From NCBI GenBank assembly GCA_009773075.1, contig WOUX01000064.1:1-6187 (forward strand): DNA of 6,187 nt, read 5' to 3'. Made by a program: the position numbers and the translations under genes. Source of the DNA: a bacterium. GTDB lineage: Bacteria > Desulfobacterota > UBA8473. Of this stretch, positions 1 through 6,109 are shown piece by piece (the first letter of the stretch is position 1; every line of letters begins with the position of its first letter). The notes below the pieces were generated by a model. That model searched no databases, had not been told where the DNA came from, and was given only the letters and a program-made list of their open reading frames with translations.

Positions 1-546
1 GAAAAAAACATTAGTATTGATGACGAAGATAGGCTTTTACAAATGTGCTTAGAGATCGATATTTCATTTAGTATGGGAAATGGCTCTTCAAGGGTGCTGT
101 TAAATGGCAAGGATGTTACAGAGGCAATAAGATCTTCCAGTGTGAGTCTGCTGGCATCAAGCGTCTCTGCTAAAAAGGTTGTAAGGGATGCATTATTAAG
201 TGTACAAAGAAAGATGGGGGAAGATGGGGGGGTCGTTATAGAGGGAAGAGATATTGGAACAGTGGTTTTCCCTGATGCCGATATTAAATTCTATCTTGAT
301 GCTTTATCAGAAGAAAGGGGGAAGAGGAGACACAGGGAATTAATAGCAAAAGGAGAAAAAGTCAGCTTAGATAGGGTTACTAAGGAAATAATTCAAAGAG
401 ACCGTAACGACAGTTCGAGAAAATATGCCCCGTTAAAACCTGCCATTGATTCTATTAATATTGATTCTACCGACAGAACTATTGAAGAAGTTGTAGAGAA
501 GTTCTTGGAGATTATTAGAGGAATTAAAAAGTGTTGGAAAAAATAA
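1..546 (+). CDS. cmk: Cytidylate kinase, 5'-truncated by the window edge
   Basis: Transfers phosphate from ATP to CMP/dCMP in the cytoplasm (pyrimidine salvage and DNA/RNA precursor supply). The frame is open from base 1 with no start, and 181 residues are visible. The family usually has about 220-230 residues, so roughly the first 50, including the P-loop and the early substrate-binding segment, lie outside the window. The internal ATG at 43 is therefore not the start. Seen directly: GRDIGTVVFPDA at visible residues 82-93, the family's hallmark core motif; the helical SEERGKRRHREL segment near 103-114 (lid region); RDRNDSSRKYAPL near 133-145, which carries conserved CMP-binding Asp/Arg residues; and IDSTDRTIEEVVEKF at the C-terminus, typical of Cmk. 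The stop is 20 bases before rpsA, the classic cmk-rpsA pairing. Identification is firm; only the N-terminus is unknown. Confidence 0.95.
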   Translation, partial: EKNISIDDEDRLLQMCLEIDISFSMGNGSSRVLLNGKDVTEAIRSSSVSLLASSVSAKKVVRDALLSVQRKMGEDGGVVIEGRDIGTVVFPDADIKFYLDALSEERGKRRHRELIAKGEKVSLDRVTKEIIQRDRNDSSRKYAPLKPAIDSINIDSTDRTIEEVVEKFLEIIRGIKKCWKK

Positions 547-549
547 TTT

Positions 550-555
550 AGGAGG
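550..555 (+). promoter_or_regulatory. Ribosome binding site of rpsA (perfect Shine-Dalgarno)
   Basis: AGGAGG lies 11 bases before the ATG at 567 and fixes that start for S1. From established knowledge, the E. coli rpsA leader lacks a strong Shine-Dalgarno sequence and relies on mRNA structure for autogenous control. A perfect site here suggests a different mode of initiation; that last step is inference. Confidence 0.8.
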
Positions 556-566
556 ATAACCTTTTA

Positions 567-2318
567 ATGGAAAAAGAAGCTGATGTGGTTCAAGATAAAG
601 ATTCTATTTATGATAGAAAGGATGCAGACACAGATACTGCCTCAAGAAACAAGAGTTCTGATGCCGATGAAAATTTTGAGCAACTTTACGAAAACAGTTT
701 AAACAAGTTGCAAGAAGGGGAAGTAGTAAGAGGGAAGGTTATTCAGATAACTGAAAACAATATTATGGTAGATGTGGGTTATAAGTCTGAAGGACAGGTG
801 CCGACTAAAGAATTCTTGAATGAACGGGGAGAGCTAACTGTAAATATTGGCGATGAGGTTGACGTTTTACTTGAGCGAAGAGAAGATAAAAATGGATCTG
901 TGGTTTTATCCAAAAATAAGGCAGACAAGTTGAAAGTATGGGATGAAATTAGCAGAATTTTTGATGAAGATAACGTTATAGAGGGAGAAATCATTTCCAG
1001 GGTGAAAGGTGGATTTGCCGTAGATATTGGTGTTAATGCATTTTTGCCTGGGTCACAAGTCGATCTTCGCCCTGTTAGAAATTTTGAAGAATCCATTGGT
1101 AAAAGGTTTAAATTTAAGATAATAAAATTCAACAAAAAACAGGGGAATATCGTTTTATCTAGAAGAGCCATCATGGAAAAGGAAAGAGAGAGTTTGAGAA
1201 AAAGAACCCTAGAAACTCTGGAAGAGGGGCAAATAATTGAAGGTACGGTAAAAAATATTACCGACTATGGTGTTTTTATAGACTTAGGAGGAATTGATGG
1301 TCTGCTGCATATCACAGATCTATCCTGGGGTAAGATAACCCATCCTCAGGATTTGTGTTCAATAGGAGACAAACTAAAGGCTAAAGTCATAAAATTTGAC
1401 AGAGAAAACGAAAGGGTCTCCTTAGGGTTAAAACAAATCACACCTGCCCCCTGGACCAATGCAGACGAAAAGTATCCAATAGGCTCAAGGGTTAAGGGAA
1501 AAGTAGTCAGTCTAGCAGATTATGGTGCCTTCATTAGGTTGGAAGAAGGGATTGAGGGGTTAGTACATATTTCTGAGATGTCCTGGACTCGAAAGATAAG
1601 ACATCCATCGAAAGTTGTGGCCATAGGTGACGAAATAGATGCTGTAGTTCTGGATATTGATACGTCTAGAAAGAGAATTTCTTTGGGTATAAAACAAATA
1701 GAACCAAATCCCTGGGCTATGGTTAAAGAGAAATATCCCTTAGGCACAAATATTAAAGGTGTCATCAAAAATGTGACCGACTTTGGTATATTTGTAGGCA
1801 TAGAGGAAGGAATTGATGGATTGGTTCATATATCAGATATTTCTTGGAAACAGAAAATAAAGAATCCCTCGGAGTTATATCACAAAGGTCAAAGTGTGGA
1901 GGCGGTCGTCCTGAATGTGGACCAGGAGAATGAAAGGTTCTCCCTGGGTATCAAACAGCTTGAACCTGATCCATGGGATACGCTGCTAAAAAAGTATAAG
2001 CTGAGTGACGTAATATCGGGGACTGTTACCAATATCACTGATTTTGGTATATTTGTTGAAATAGAAGAAGGGATCGAAGGTTTAGTTCACGTCTCTGAAA
2101 TTAGTAAAGAAAAGGTGGAAAAAGCCGCAGATTTTGCTAAAGTTGGAGAAAAGATTTCTGCTCTAATTATCAATATCGCAGAGAAAGAAAGAAAGATCGG
2201 GTTGAGCATTAAAGAGCTCCATAAGATGTCAGAAAAAGCTGATTTCCAGAAATTTTTAGCTAACAAAGAATCCGCCACCTCCAATTTGGGAGAACTAATT
2301 AGAAAAGAACTTGAGTAA
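567..2318 (+). CDS. rpsA: 30S ribosomal protein S1, six S1 domains
   Basis: Binds mRNA on the 30S subunit and helps load and unfold it for translation initiation. The 583-residue product is slightly longer than E. coli S1 (557). Six S1 (OB-fold) domains can be counted, at about residues 51-118, 136-200, 221-290, 306-377, 393-464 and 480-550. The first two are divergent, as expected for the ribosome-docking domains. Domains 3-6 carry the RNA-binding pattern: D(Y/F)G(V/A/I)F near the start, then GL(L/V)H(I/V)(S/T), then a closing SLG(L/I)KQ or GLSIK. Domains 3, 4 and 5 each end in a P-x-P-W linker (residues 292-296, 379-383, 466-470). An extra acidic, low-complexity N-terminal stretch of about 45 residues precedes domain 1. 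The start is supported by AGGAGG 11 bases upstream. The gene follows cmk by 20 bases and precedes sppA by 24 with no terminator visible, so co-transcription is likely. Confidence 0.97.
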   Translation: MEKEADVVQDKDSIYDRKDADTDTASRNKSSDADENFEQLYENSLNKLQEGEVVRGKVIQITENNIMVDVGYKSEGQVPTKEFLNERGELTVNIGDEVDVLLERREDKNGSVVLSKNKADKLKVWDEISRIFDEDNVIEGEIISRVKGGFAVDIGVNAFLPGSQVDLRPVRNFEESIGKRFKFKIIKFNKKQGNIVLSRRAIMEKERESLRKRTLETLEEGQIIEGTVKNITDYGVFIDLGGIDGLLHITDLSWGKITHPQDLCSIGDKLKAKVIKFDRENERVSLGLKQITPAPWTNADEKYPIGSRVKGKVVSLADYGAFIRLEEGIEGLVHISEMSWTRKIRHPSKVVAIGDEIDAVVLDIDTSRKRISLGIKQIEPNPWAMVKEKYPLGTNIKGVIKNVTDFGIFVGIEEGIDGLVHISDISWKQKIKNPSELYHKGQSVEAVVLNVDQENERFSLGIKQLEPDPWDTLLKKYKLSDVISGTVTNITDFGIFVEIEEGIEGLVHVSEISKEKVEKAADFAKVGEKISALIINIAEKERKIGLSIKELHKMSEKADFQKFLANKESATSNLGELIRKELE

Positions 2319-2342
2319 AAAAATAGAACGTGAGGTTGAAAG

Positions 2343-3230
2343 ATGAAAAGGCATCCCGTTTTACTGGGTATTATAATAGTAGGAATACTCCTAATTGTCT
2401 TCTTCATCACTGTATTTGCTATCACATATACTGGAGGGAATACCACCCTTGCCATGGGCGATAAGGTTGCGGTGGTAGACACTAAAGGAGTAATTAAGGA
2501 TTCCACAACTATTATAGAGCAACTTTTAAGGTTTAAAAAGGATAAAAGTGTCAAGGCAATTGTGTTGAGAATTGACTCTCCAGGAGGTGCTGTTGGGCCA
2601 ACTCAAGAAATCTATGAAGAGGTGAAAAAGATCAGAGAGAAAAAAAAGGTATTGGTCTCTATGGGGTCTCTAGCAGCCTCAGGTGGTTATTATATAGCCT
2701 GCGCTGCTAATAAAATAATAGCAAATCCTGGAACTATAACCGGAAGTATCGGTGTAATCATTGAGTTCGGTAATATAGAAGAACTCATGAAAAAAATTGG
2801 GTTCAAAAGTGTAATAATCAAGAGTGGTGAGTATAAAGACGTTATGTCTCCTTTCAGAAGTATAACAGATCAAGAAAAAACTATACTCCGTGGGGTTGTT
2901 GACAGTGTTCACAGTCAATTTATTGAAGCAGTAGTGGAAGGTAGAAAGTTAAAAAGAGAAGATGTGGCTAAAATCGCAGATGGAAGGATATTTTCGGGAG
3001 AACAGGCTAAGGCACTGGGTTTGGTTGATTCTCTTGGCAACCTTCAAGATGCTATATCAATGGCAGCTGAAATTGCAGGTATCAAGGGTGAACCAAATGT
3101 AATTTATCCCCCCAAAGACAGATTCTCGATACTGGATTTTTTATTCCAACGAATGGCAACAGATTTCATTAATTATCTAGAAAATAAAAGTTGCCAGTTT
3201 AATTATCTATTTGTTCCCAATAGATTATAA
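2343..3230 (+). CDS. sppA: Signal peptide peptidase SppA, short single-domain form
   Basis: Membrane-anchored serine protease (family S49) that degrades cleaved signal peptides and other membrane-associated peptides. It has 295 residues, the short form with one protease domain; E. coli SppA is about 618 residues with a tandem duplication. Residues about 5-28 form a single N-terminal hydrophobic segment after a basic MKRH start, so an inner-membrane anchor with the catalytic domain outside the cytoplasm is expected. Visible motifs are LRIDSPGG (75-82), the SLAASGGYYIA block with probable nucleophile Ser113, TGSIGVI (133-139), and SGEYKD (161-166) with probable general base Lys165. This is the Ser-Lys dyad layout known from Bacillus SppA. 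The tail DGRIFSGEQAKALGLVDSLG (213-232) is also typical. A TGAGG ribosome site at 2331-2335 supports the start. It sits between rpsA and ihfB. Confidence 0.95.
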   Translation: MKRHPVLLGIIIVGILLIVFFITVFAITYTGGNTTLAMGDKVAVVDTKGVIKDSTTIIEQLLRFKKDKSVKAIVLRIDSPGGAVGPTQEIYEEVKKIREKKKVLVSMGSLAASGGYYIACAANKIIANPGTITGSIGVIIEFGNIEELMKKIGFKSVIIKSGEYKDVMSPFRSITDQEKTILRGVVDSVHSQFIEAVVEGRKLKREDVAKIADGRIFSGEQAKALGLVDSLGNLQDAISMAAEIAGIKGEPNVIYPPKDRFSILDFLFQRMATDFINYLENKSCQFNYLFVPNRL

Positions 3231-3248
3231 CTATTTATATAACTGCTC

Positions 3249-3291
3249 AGGTTTTTAGGCTGTAGCCTAACAGCCTACAGCCTAAAAACCT
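3249..3291. repeat. Perfect 17-bp inverted repeat (hairpin) with 9-nt loop
   Basis: Left arm 3249-3265 (AGGTTTTTAGGCTGTAG) is the exact reverse complement of 3275-3291, with loop 3266-3274. The stem has five T on the left arm and five A on the right, the reverse of an intrinsic terminator on either strand, and no T-run follows, so I do not call it a terminator. Its right end overlaps a perfect 12-bp palindrome, ACCTAATTAGGT, at 3288-3299. A smaller dyad (GTCA 3298-3301 with TGAC 3310-3313, extended by TTA 3294-3296 and TAA 3314-3316 around a bulge) lies just after. Confidence 0.85.
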
Positions 3292-3345
3292 AATTAGGTC
3301 AATGCGCAGTGACTAACAGCCTTCAGCCTACAGTCTAAACAACCT
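3267..3345 (+). repeat. Pair of direct repeats built on CAGCCTA heptamers
   Basis: Copy one (3267-3291) reads CTAACAGCCT then CAGCCT-type units and ends AAAAACCT. Copy two (3313-3345) begins with the same CTAACAGCCT and ends AAACAACCT, but is eight bases longer. Copy one has two heptamers (3271-3277 and 3278-3284, both CAGCCTA). Copy two has three (3317-3323 CAGCCTT, 3324-3330 CAGCCTA, 3331-3337 CAGTCTA). The length difference is about one heptamer, suggesting unit gain or loss by slippage. Units are contiguous with no spacers, so this is not CRISPR. Confidence 0.75.
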
Positions 3346-3380
3346 GAGTAGTTACCATAACTTCATGAAAGGAAACTGCT

Positions 3381-3659
3381 ATGACAAAGAGTAAACTGGT
3401 TGAAAAAATATCTGAAAACCTCACTAGCACAACCAAGAAAGATATCAAAGTAATAGTTGATGTTATTTTTGATAGCATGATTGATTCATTAAAAAAGGGC
3501 GAAAGAATTGAAATCCGTGGATTTGGAAGCTTTAAAGTAAAGGAAAGAAACGCCAGGAATGGAAGAAATCCCAAGACTGGAATCATTGTGAACATCCCTG
3601 AAAAAAAGACCATATTTTTTAAACCTGGTAAGGAGCTTAAAAAAAAGGTAGATTATTAG
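3381..3659 (+). CDS. ihfB: Integration host factor beta-like / HU-family DNA-bending protein
   Basis: Small nucleoid protein that binds as a dimer in the DNA minor groove and bends it sharply, shaping the chromosome and assisting promoters, recombination and replication. It has 92 residues, the usual length for HU/IHF. Two N-terminal helices (about 3-38) form the dimer body, followed by GERIEIRGFGSF (40-51), the beta-arm region, GRNPKTG (61-67) with the intercalating proline at Pro64, and FFKPGKELK (79-87). Glu44 and Arg46 sit at the positions that, as I recall, E. coli IHF-beta uses to read its consensus site. This and the rpsA neighbourhood favour IhfB over HU. A GAAAGGA ribosome site at 3367-3373 supports the start. 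The gene begins 26 bases after the repeat element, which could affect its expression. No alpha-type partner is in the window, so a homodimer cannot be excluded. Confidence 0.88.
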   Translation: MTKSKLVEKISENLTSTTKKDIKVIVDVIFDSMIDSLKKGERIEIRGFGSFKVKERNARNGRNPKTGIIVNIPEKKTIFFKPGKELKKKVDY

Positions 3660-3679
3660 GCAGTCGTGGAGATAAAGTA

Positions 3680-4612
3680 ATGACACGGGTTGCCTCCATT
3701 GATATTGGCACCAATACCATTCGCCTTTTAATTGCTGATGTAGATAAGACAAAAGAACTTAGCAGAATACTGACAAAGAGGAACATAACTAGACTGGGAG
3801 AAGGGTTTATTAAAAAAAGGGAGATATCCTCCAAAGCAATCCAAAGGAGCATAAAAGTCTTAAAAGAGTATTTGAACTTAGTGAATGAATACAGTGCAAA
3901 AAAAACCTTAGCGGTGGCCACCAGTGCCGTTAGAGAAGCTGTCAATAAAAATGAATTTCTGATGGAGATATATCAAAACACAGGTTTAGAAATACAGGTC
4001 GTTTCAGAAAAAGAAGAGGCCAGTATGACATTAACAGGTGTTCTATCGATTATAAACGAAGTTATTGGCAGAGCCTTAGTCATAGATATTGGAGGAGGAA
4101 GCACGGAATATATCATCATTGAAGGCAAAAGCCCTGTAACAACTCACAGTTTAGACCTTGGAGCAGTATATCTAACTGAAAGATTCATCCACACTGACCC
4201 TCCAACATCTTTAGAATTGCAAAACTTAAGAGAGTTTGTTGACAAAAGACTATCATCCCTACCATGGGTAGGATTTTCTTTTTCTTCCTTATTAGGCACC
4301 GCTGGGACTATCACTACACTAGCAGCAATTGACCAAGAAATGAGCATCTATGACCCAGAGAAAATAAACAAATATGTTTTGACCAGAGAAGCGGTAAAGA
4401 GCATTTACAATAGTCTAAAGAGTCTTAATAGAGTCGAACGATGCTTACCCCCCGGCTTGGAGAGGGGAAGAGAGGATATAATTTTGGCTGGTGCCGTTGT
4501 TGTCCTGAATATCATGGAAACCCTCAATTTCAATGAAATAACGGTTAGCGATTTTGGGCTTTTGGAGGGAATAATTATGGACAGTTACGGAAAAATTGAA
4601 AACTTTTTTTAG
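3680..4612 (+). CDS. Ppx/GppA phosphatase family protein (exopolyphosphatase or pppGpp phosphohydrolase), short form
   Basis: Family members remove terminal phosphate from inorganic polyphosphate, or convert pppGpp to ppGpp, linking phosphate storage and the stringent response. The 310-residue product is the single Ppx-GppA domain with the ASKHA (actin-like) fold; it lacks the C-terminal HD-type region of the roughly 500-residue E. coli enzymes. Visible motifs are the phosphate-1 loop SIDIGTNTIRLLIAD (6-20), ATSAVREA (80-87), VSEKEEASMTLTGV (108-121, where the family's catalytic glutamate lies), phosphate-2 DIGGGSTEY (136-144), GTAGTITTLAA (206-216) and PPGLERGREDIILAG (257-271). The catalytic block is slightly unusual: the common SG-x-EEAR reads SE-K-EEAS. 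It starts 20 bases after ihfB, with TGGAG at 3667-3671 as ribosome site. Substrate preference cannot be read from sequence, so no symbol is given. Confidence 0.9.
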   Translation: MTRVASIDIGTNTIRLLIADVDKTKELSRILTKRNITRLGEGFIKKREISSKAIQRSIKVLKEYLNLVNEYSAKKTLAVATSAVREAVNKNEFLMEIYQNTGLEIQVVSEKEEASMTLTGVLSIINEVIGRALVIDIGGGSTEYIIIEGKSPVTTHSLDLGAVYLTERFIHTDPPTSLELQNLREFVDKRLSSLPWVGFSFSSLLGTAGTITTLAAIDQEMSIYDPEKINKYVLTREAVKSIYNSLKSLNRVERCLPPGLERGREDIILAGAVVVLNIMETLNFNEITVSDFGLLEGIIMDSYGKIENFF

Positions 4613-4627
4613 AATACGGGACATAAG

Positions 4628-6109
4628 ATGAAAATACTTCTCGTTTATCCAAAGAATCCAGACACCTTTTGGAGCTTCAAGTATGCTTTAAAATTTATCT
4701 TTAAAAAGGCAAGCAACCCACCCCTTGGGTTATTGACTGTAGCAGCAATGCTTCCTGAAGAGTGGGAAAAAAAATTTGTAGATATGAACGTAAACATTTT
4801 GAGTGATAAAGATCTTAAATGGGCCGATTTTGTCTTTGTAAGTGCTATGATTGTTCAAAAAAAATCCATAACAGAAATCATCACCAGATGCAAAAAAATA
4901 GGTGTTAAGATTGTAGCCGGTGGTCCTCTTTTTACCACTGGATACGAAGACTTCAAGGGTGTGGATCATTTTGTGCTTAATGAGGCTGAAGTTACATTGC
5001 CACTCTTTTTAGAAGATTTAAAAAACGGATGTGCTAACCATGTTTACACATCCAATCAATGGGCAGACATAAAAAAGACACCTCTCCCACTCTGGAAACT
5101 TGTTAACATGAAACAATATGTCACAATGAATATTCAATATTCACGAGGCTGCCCTTTTAACTGCGAATTCTGTGATATTACTCTACTCTATGGACGCATA
5201 CCGCGAACAAAAGATAAAGATCAAGTAATAAAAGAGCTGGAAAACCTTTACTCGCAAGGTTGGAGAAATGCAGTGTTTTTTGTTGATGATAATTTTATCG
5301 GGAATAAAAGGAAGTTAAAAGAAGATGTCTTGCCGTCTATTATTGAATGGATGGAGACAAAAAAGCATCCCTTTTCTTTTATCACACAGGCATCTATCGA
5401 ACTTTCTGATGATGAAGAACTTATGCAATTAATGGTTCGAGCAGGATTTGATACAGTATTTATTGGCATTGAAACTCCGAACGAGAAGAGTTTAGCCGAA
5501 TGCAGCAAGGTTCAGAATAAGAATCGCGATTTGATTGATTGTGTTAAAAAAGTCCAGGGGTTCGGTTTGCAGGTACAGGGAGGATTTATTGTTGGATTTG
5601 ATAATGACCCACTCTCAATTTTTGAAACACAGATCAAATTTATCCAGAAAAGCGGGATTGTAACAGCAATGGTTGGTCTATTACATGCTCTCCCAAGCAC
5701 AAAACTCTACTGTCGTCTTGATAAAGAGAAGCGATTGTTGAAAGGTGCTTCCGGCAATAACACAGATTTTTCAATTAACTTCATCCCCAAAATGAACTAT
5801 GAAGTACTTATCGAGGGTTACAGAAAGATTCTCAACACGGTCTATTCCCCTAAACATTACTATGAAAGAGTTAAAACATTCATAAAGGGATATAAACCAT
5901 TACAAAAAAAGATACATCGATTTAGTTTTAGATATCTCGGGGCATTCTTTAAATCCATACTGTTTCTAGGTATAATAGGAAAAGAGAGGTATCATTATTG
6001 GAAACTCTTTTTTTGGACTATATTCAAATACCCGCGACTTTTTCCACAGGCAATAACATTTGCAGTTTATGGCTTCCATTTTCGAAAGATTTTTAAAAAA
6101 TACTTGTAA
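4628..6109 (+). CDS. B12-binding-domain radical SAM protein, HpnP-like (DUF4070 type)
   Basis: Probably a cobalamin-associated radical SAM enzyme, but the substrate is unknown. The 493 residues show an N-terminal Rossmann-like B12-binding domain (about 1-145: MKILLVYP, then PPLGLLTVAAMLP at 31-43, SAMIVQK at 72-78 and VAGGP at 96-100). The radical SAM core (about 165-370) has the 4Fe-4S cysteines Cys175, Cys179 and Cys182 in SRGCPFNCEFCDI. DDNFIGNKR (220-228), FIGIETP (278-284) and GGFIVGFDNDP (318-328) follow, then the DUF4070-type region with AMVGLLHALPSTKLY (347-361) and GNNTDF (376-381). The early FWSFKYALKF (14-23) also fits relatives such as the hopanoid C-2 methylase HpnP. The classic DxHxxG cobalamin motif is absent; VDMNVN (51-56) occupies the likely place. 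The tail (430-493) is rich in aromatic and basic residues, suggesting membrane association. The ribosome site is weak (GGGAC, 4618-4622), but MKILLVYP is the usual family start. The gap after the ppx-type gene is 15 bases. Confidence 0.88.
   Translation: MKILLVYPKNPDTFWSFKYALKFIFKKASNPPLGLLTVAAMLPEEWEKKFVDMNVNILSDKDLKWADFVFVSAMIVQKKSITEIITRCKKIGVKIVAGGPLFTTGYEDFKGVDHFVLNEAEVTLPLFLEDLKNGCANHVYTSNQWADIKKTPLPLWKLVNMKQYVTMNIQYSRGCPFNCEFCDITLLYGRIPRTKDKDQVIKELENLYSQGWRNAVFFVDDNFIGNKRKLKEDVLPSIIEWMETKKHPFSFITQASIELSDDEELMQLMVRAGFDTVFIGIETPNEKSLAECSKVQNKNRDLIDCVKKVQGFGLQVQGGFIVGFDNDPLSIFETQIKFIQKSGIVTAMVGLLHALPSTKLYCRLDKEKRLLKGASGNNTDFSINFIPKMNYEVLIEGYRKILNTVYSPKHYYERVKTFIKGYKPLQKKIHRFSFRYLGAFFKSILFLGIIGKERYHYWKLFFWTIFKYPRLFPQAITFAVYGFHFRKIFKKYL

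Larger units (their letters stand above)
3240..3354. repeat. 115-bp non-coding element with near-perfect terminal inverted repeats
   Basis: The left arm 3240-3265 (26 nt) and the right arm 3328-3354 (27 nt) are inverted copies of each other. They match at 24 positions, with two G/A differences and one extra base on the right (C3340). The arms start TAACTGCTCAGG and, read on the opposite strand, TAACTACTCAGG. Between them lie a perfect 17-bp hairpin, a 12-bp palindrome and heptamer repeats, listed separately. The element occupies most of the 150-bp sppA-ihfB gap and contains no ORF. No transposase and no clear target-site duplication are seen next to it. It could be a MITE-like or REP-like dispersed repeat, or a structured leader of ihfB; sequence alone does not decide. 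Confidence 0.8.

Noticed and set aside
779..1174. Minus-strand open frame opposite rpsA, and other antisense frames across the window
   Set aside because: They lie fully within well-supported + strand genes, show no family motifs and have low-complexity Ser/Leu/Ile-rich translations typical of reverse-strand shadows.
3135..3230. Possible frameshift at the sppA C-terminus
   Set aside because: The tail remains consistent with short SppA proteins and the length (295) is normal for the single-domain form.
3211..3239. TTGTTC and TTTATA before the repeat element as a promoter for ihfB
   Set aside because: The match to a sigma-70 promoter is weak and of a kind expected by chance in AT-rich DNA; the -35 part lies inside the sppA coding region.
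3249..3291. The strong hairpin as a rho-independent terminator for sppA
   Set aside because: No T-run follows the stem on either strand; the T5 precedes the GC core and A5 follows it, the opposite of terminator order.
3292..3313. An IHF consensus site inside the repeat (autoregulation)
   Set aside because: GGTCAATGCGCAG does not match WATCAANNNNTTR: the first half is off and the TTR half is missing.
3271..3337. Short repeated units as a CRISPR array
   Set aside because: The units are 7 bp and contiguous, without unique spacers and without cas genes nearby.
3631..3659. AGGAG followed by an A8 run near the ihfB stop as a programmed frameshift signal
   Set aside because: The -1 frame meets a stop (TAG) within two codons, and the zero frame ends normally as a full-length 92-residue protein.
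4603..4627. T7 run at the end of the ppx-type gene as a terminator
   Set aside because: No stem precedes it; the T-run encodes the final Phe-Phe codons, and the next gene starts 15 bases after the stop.
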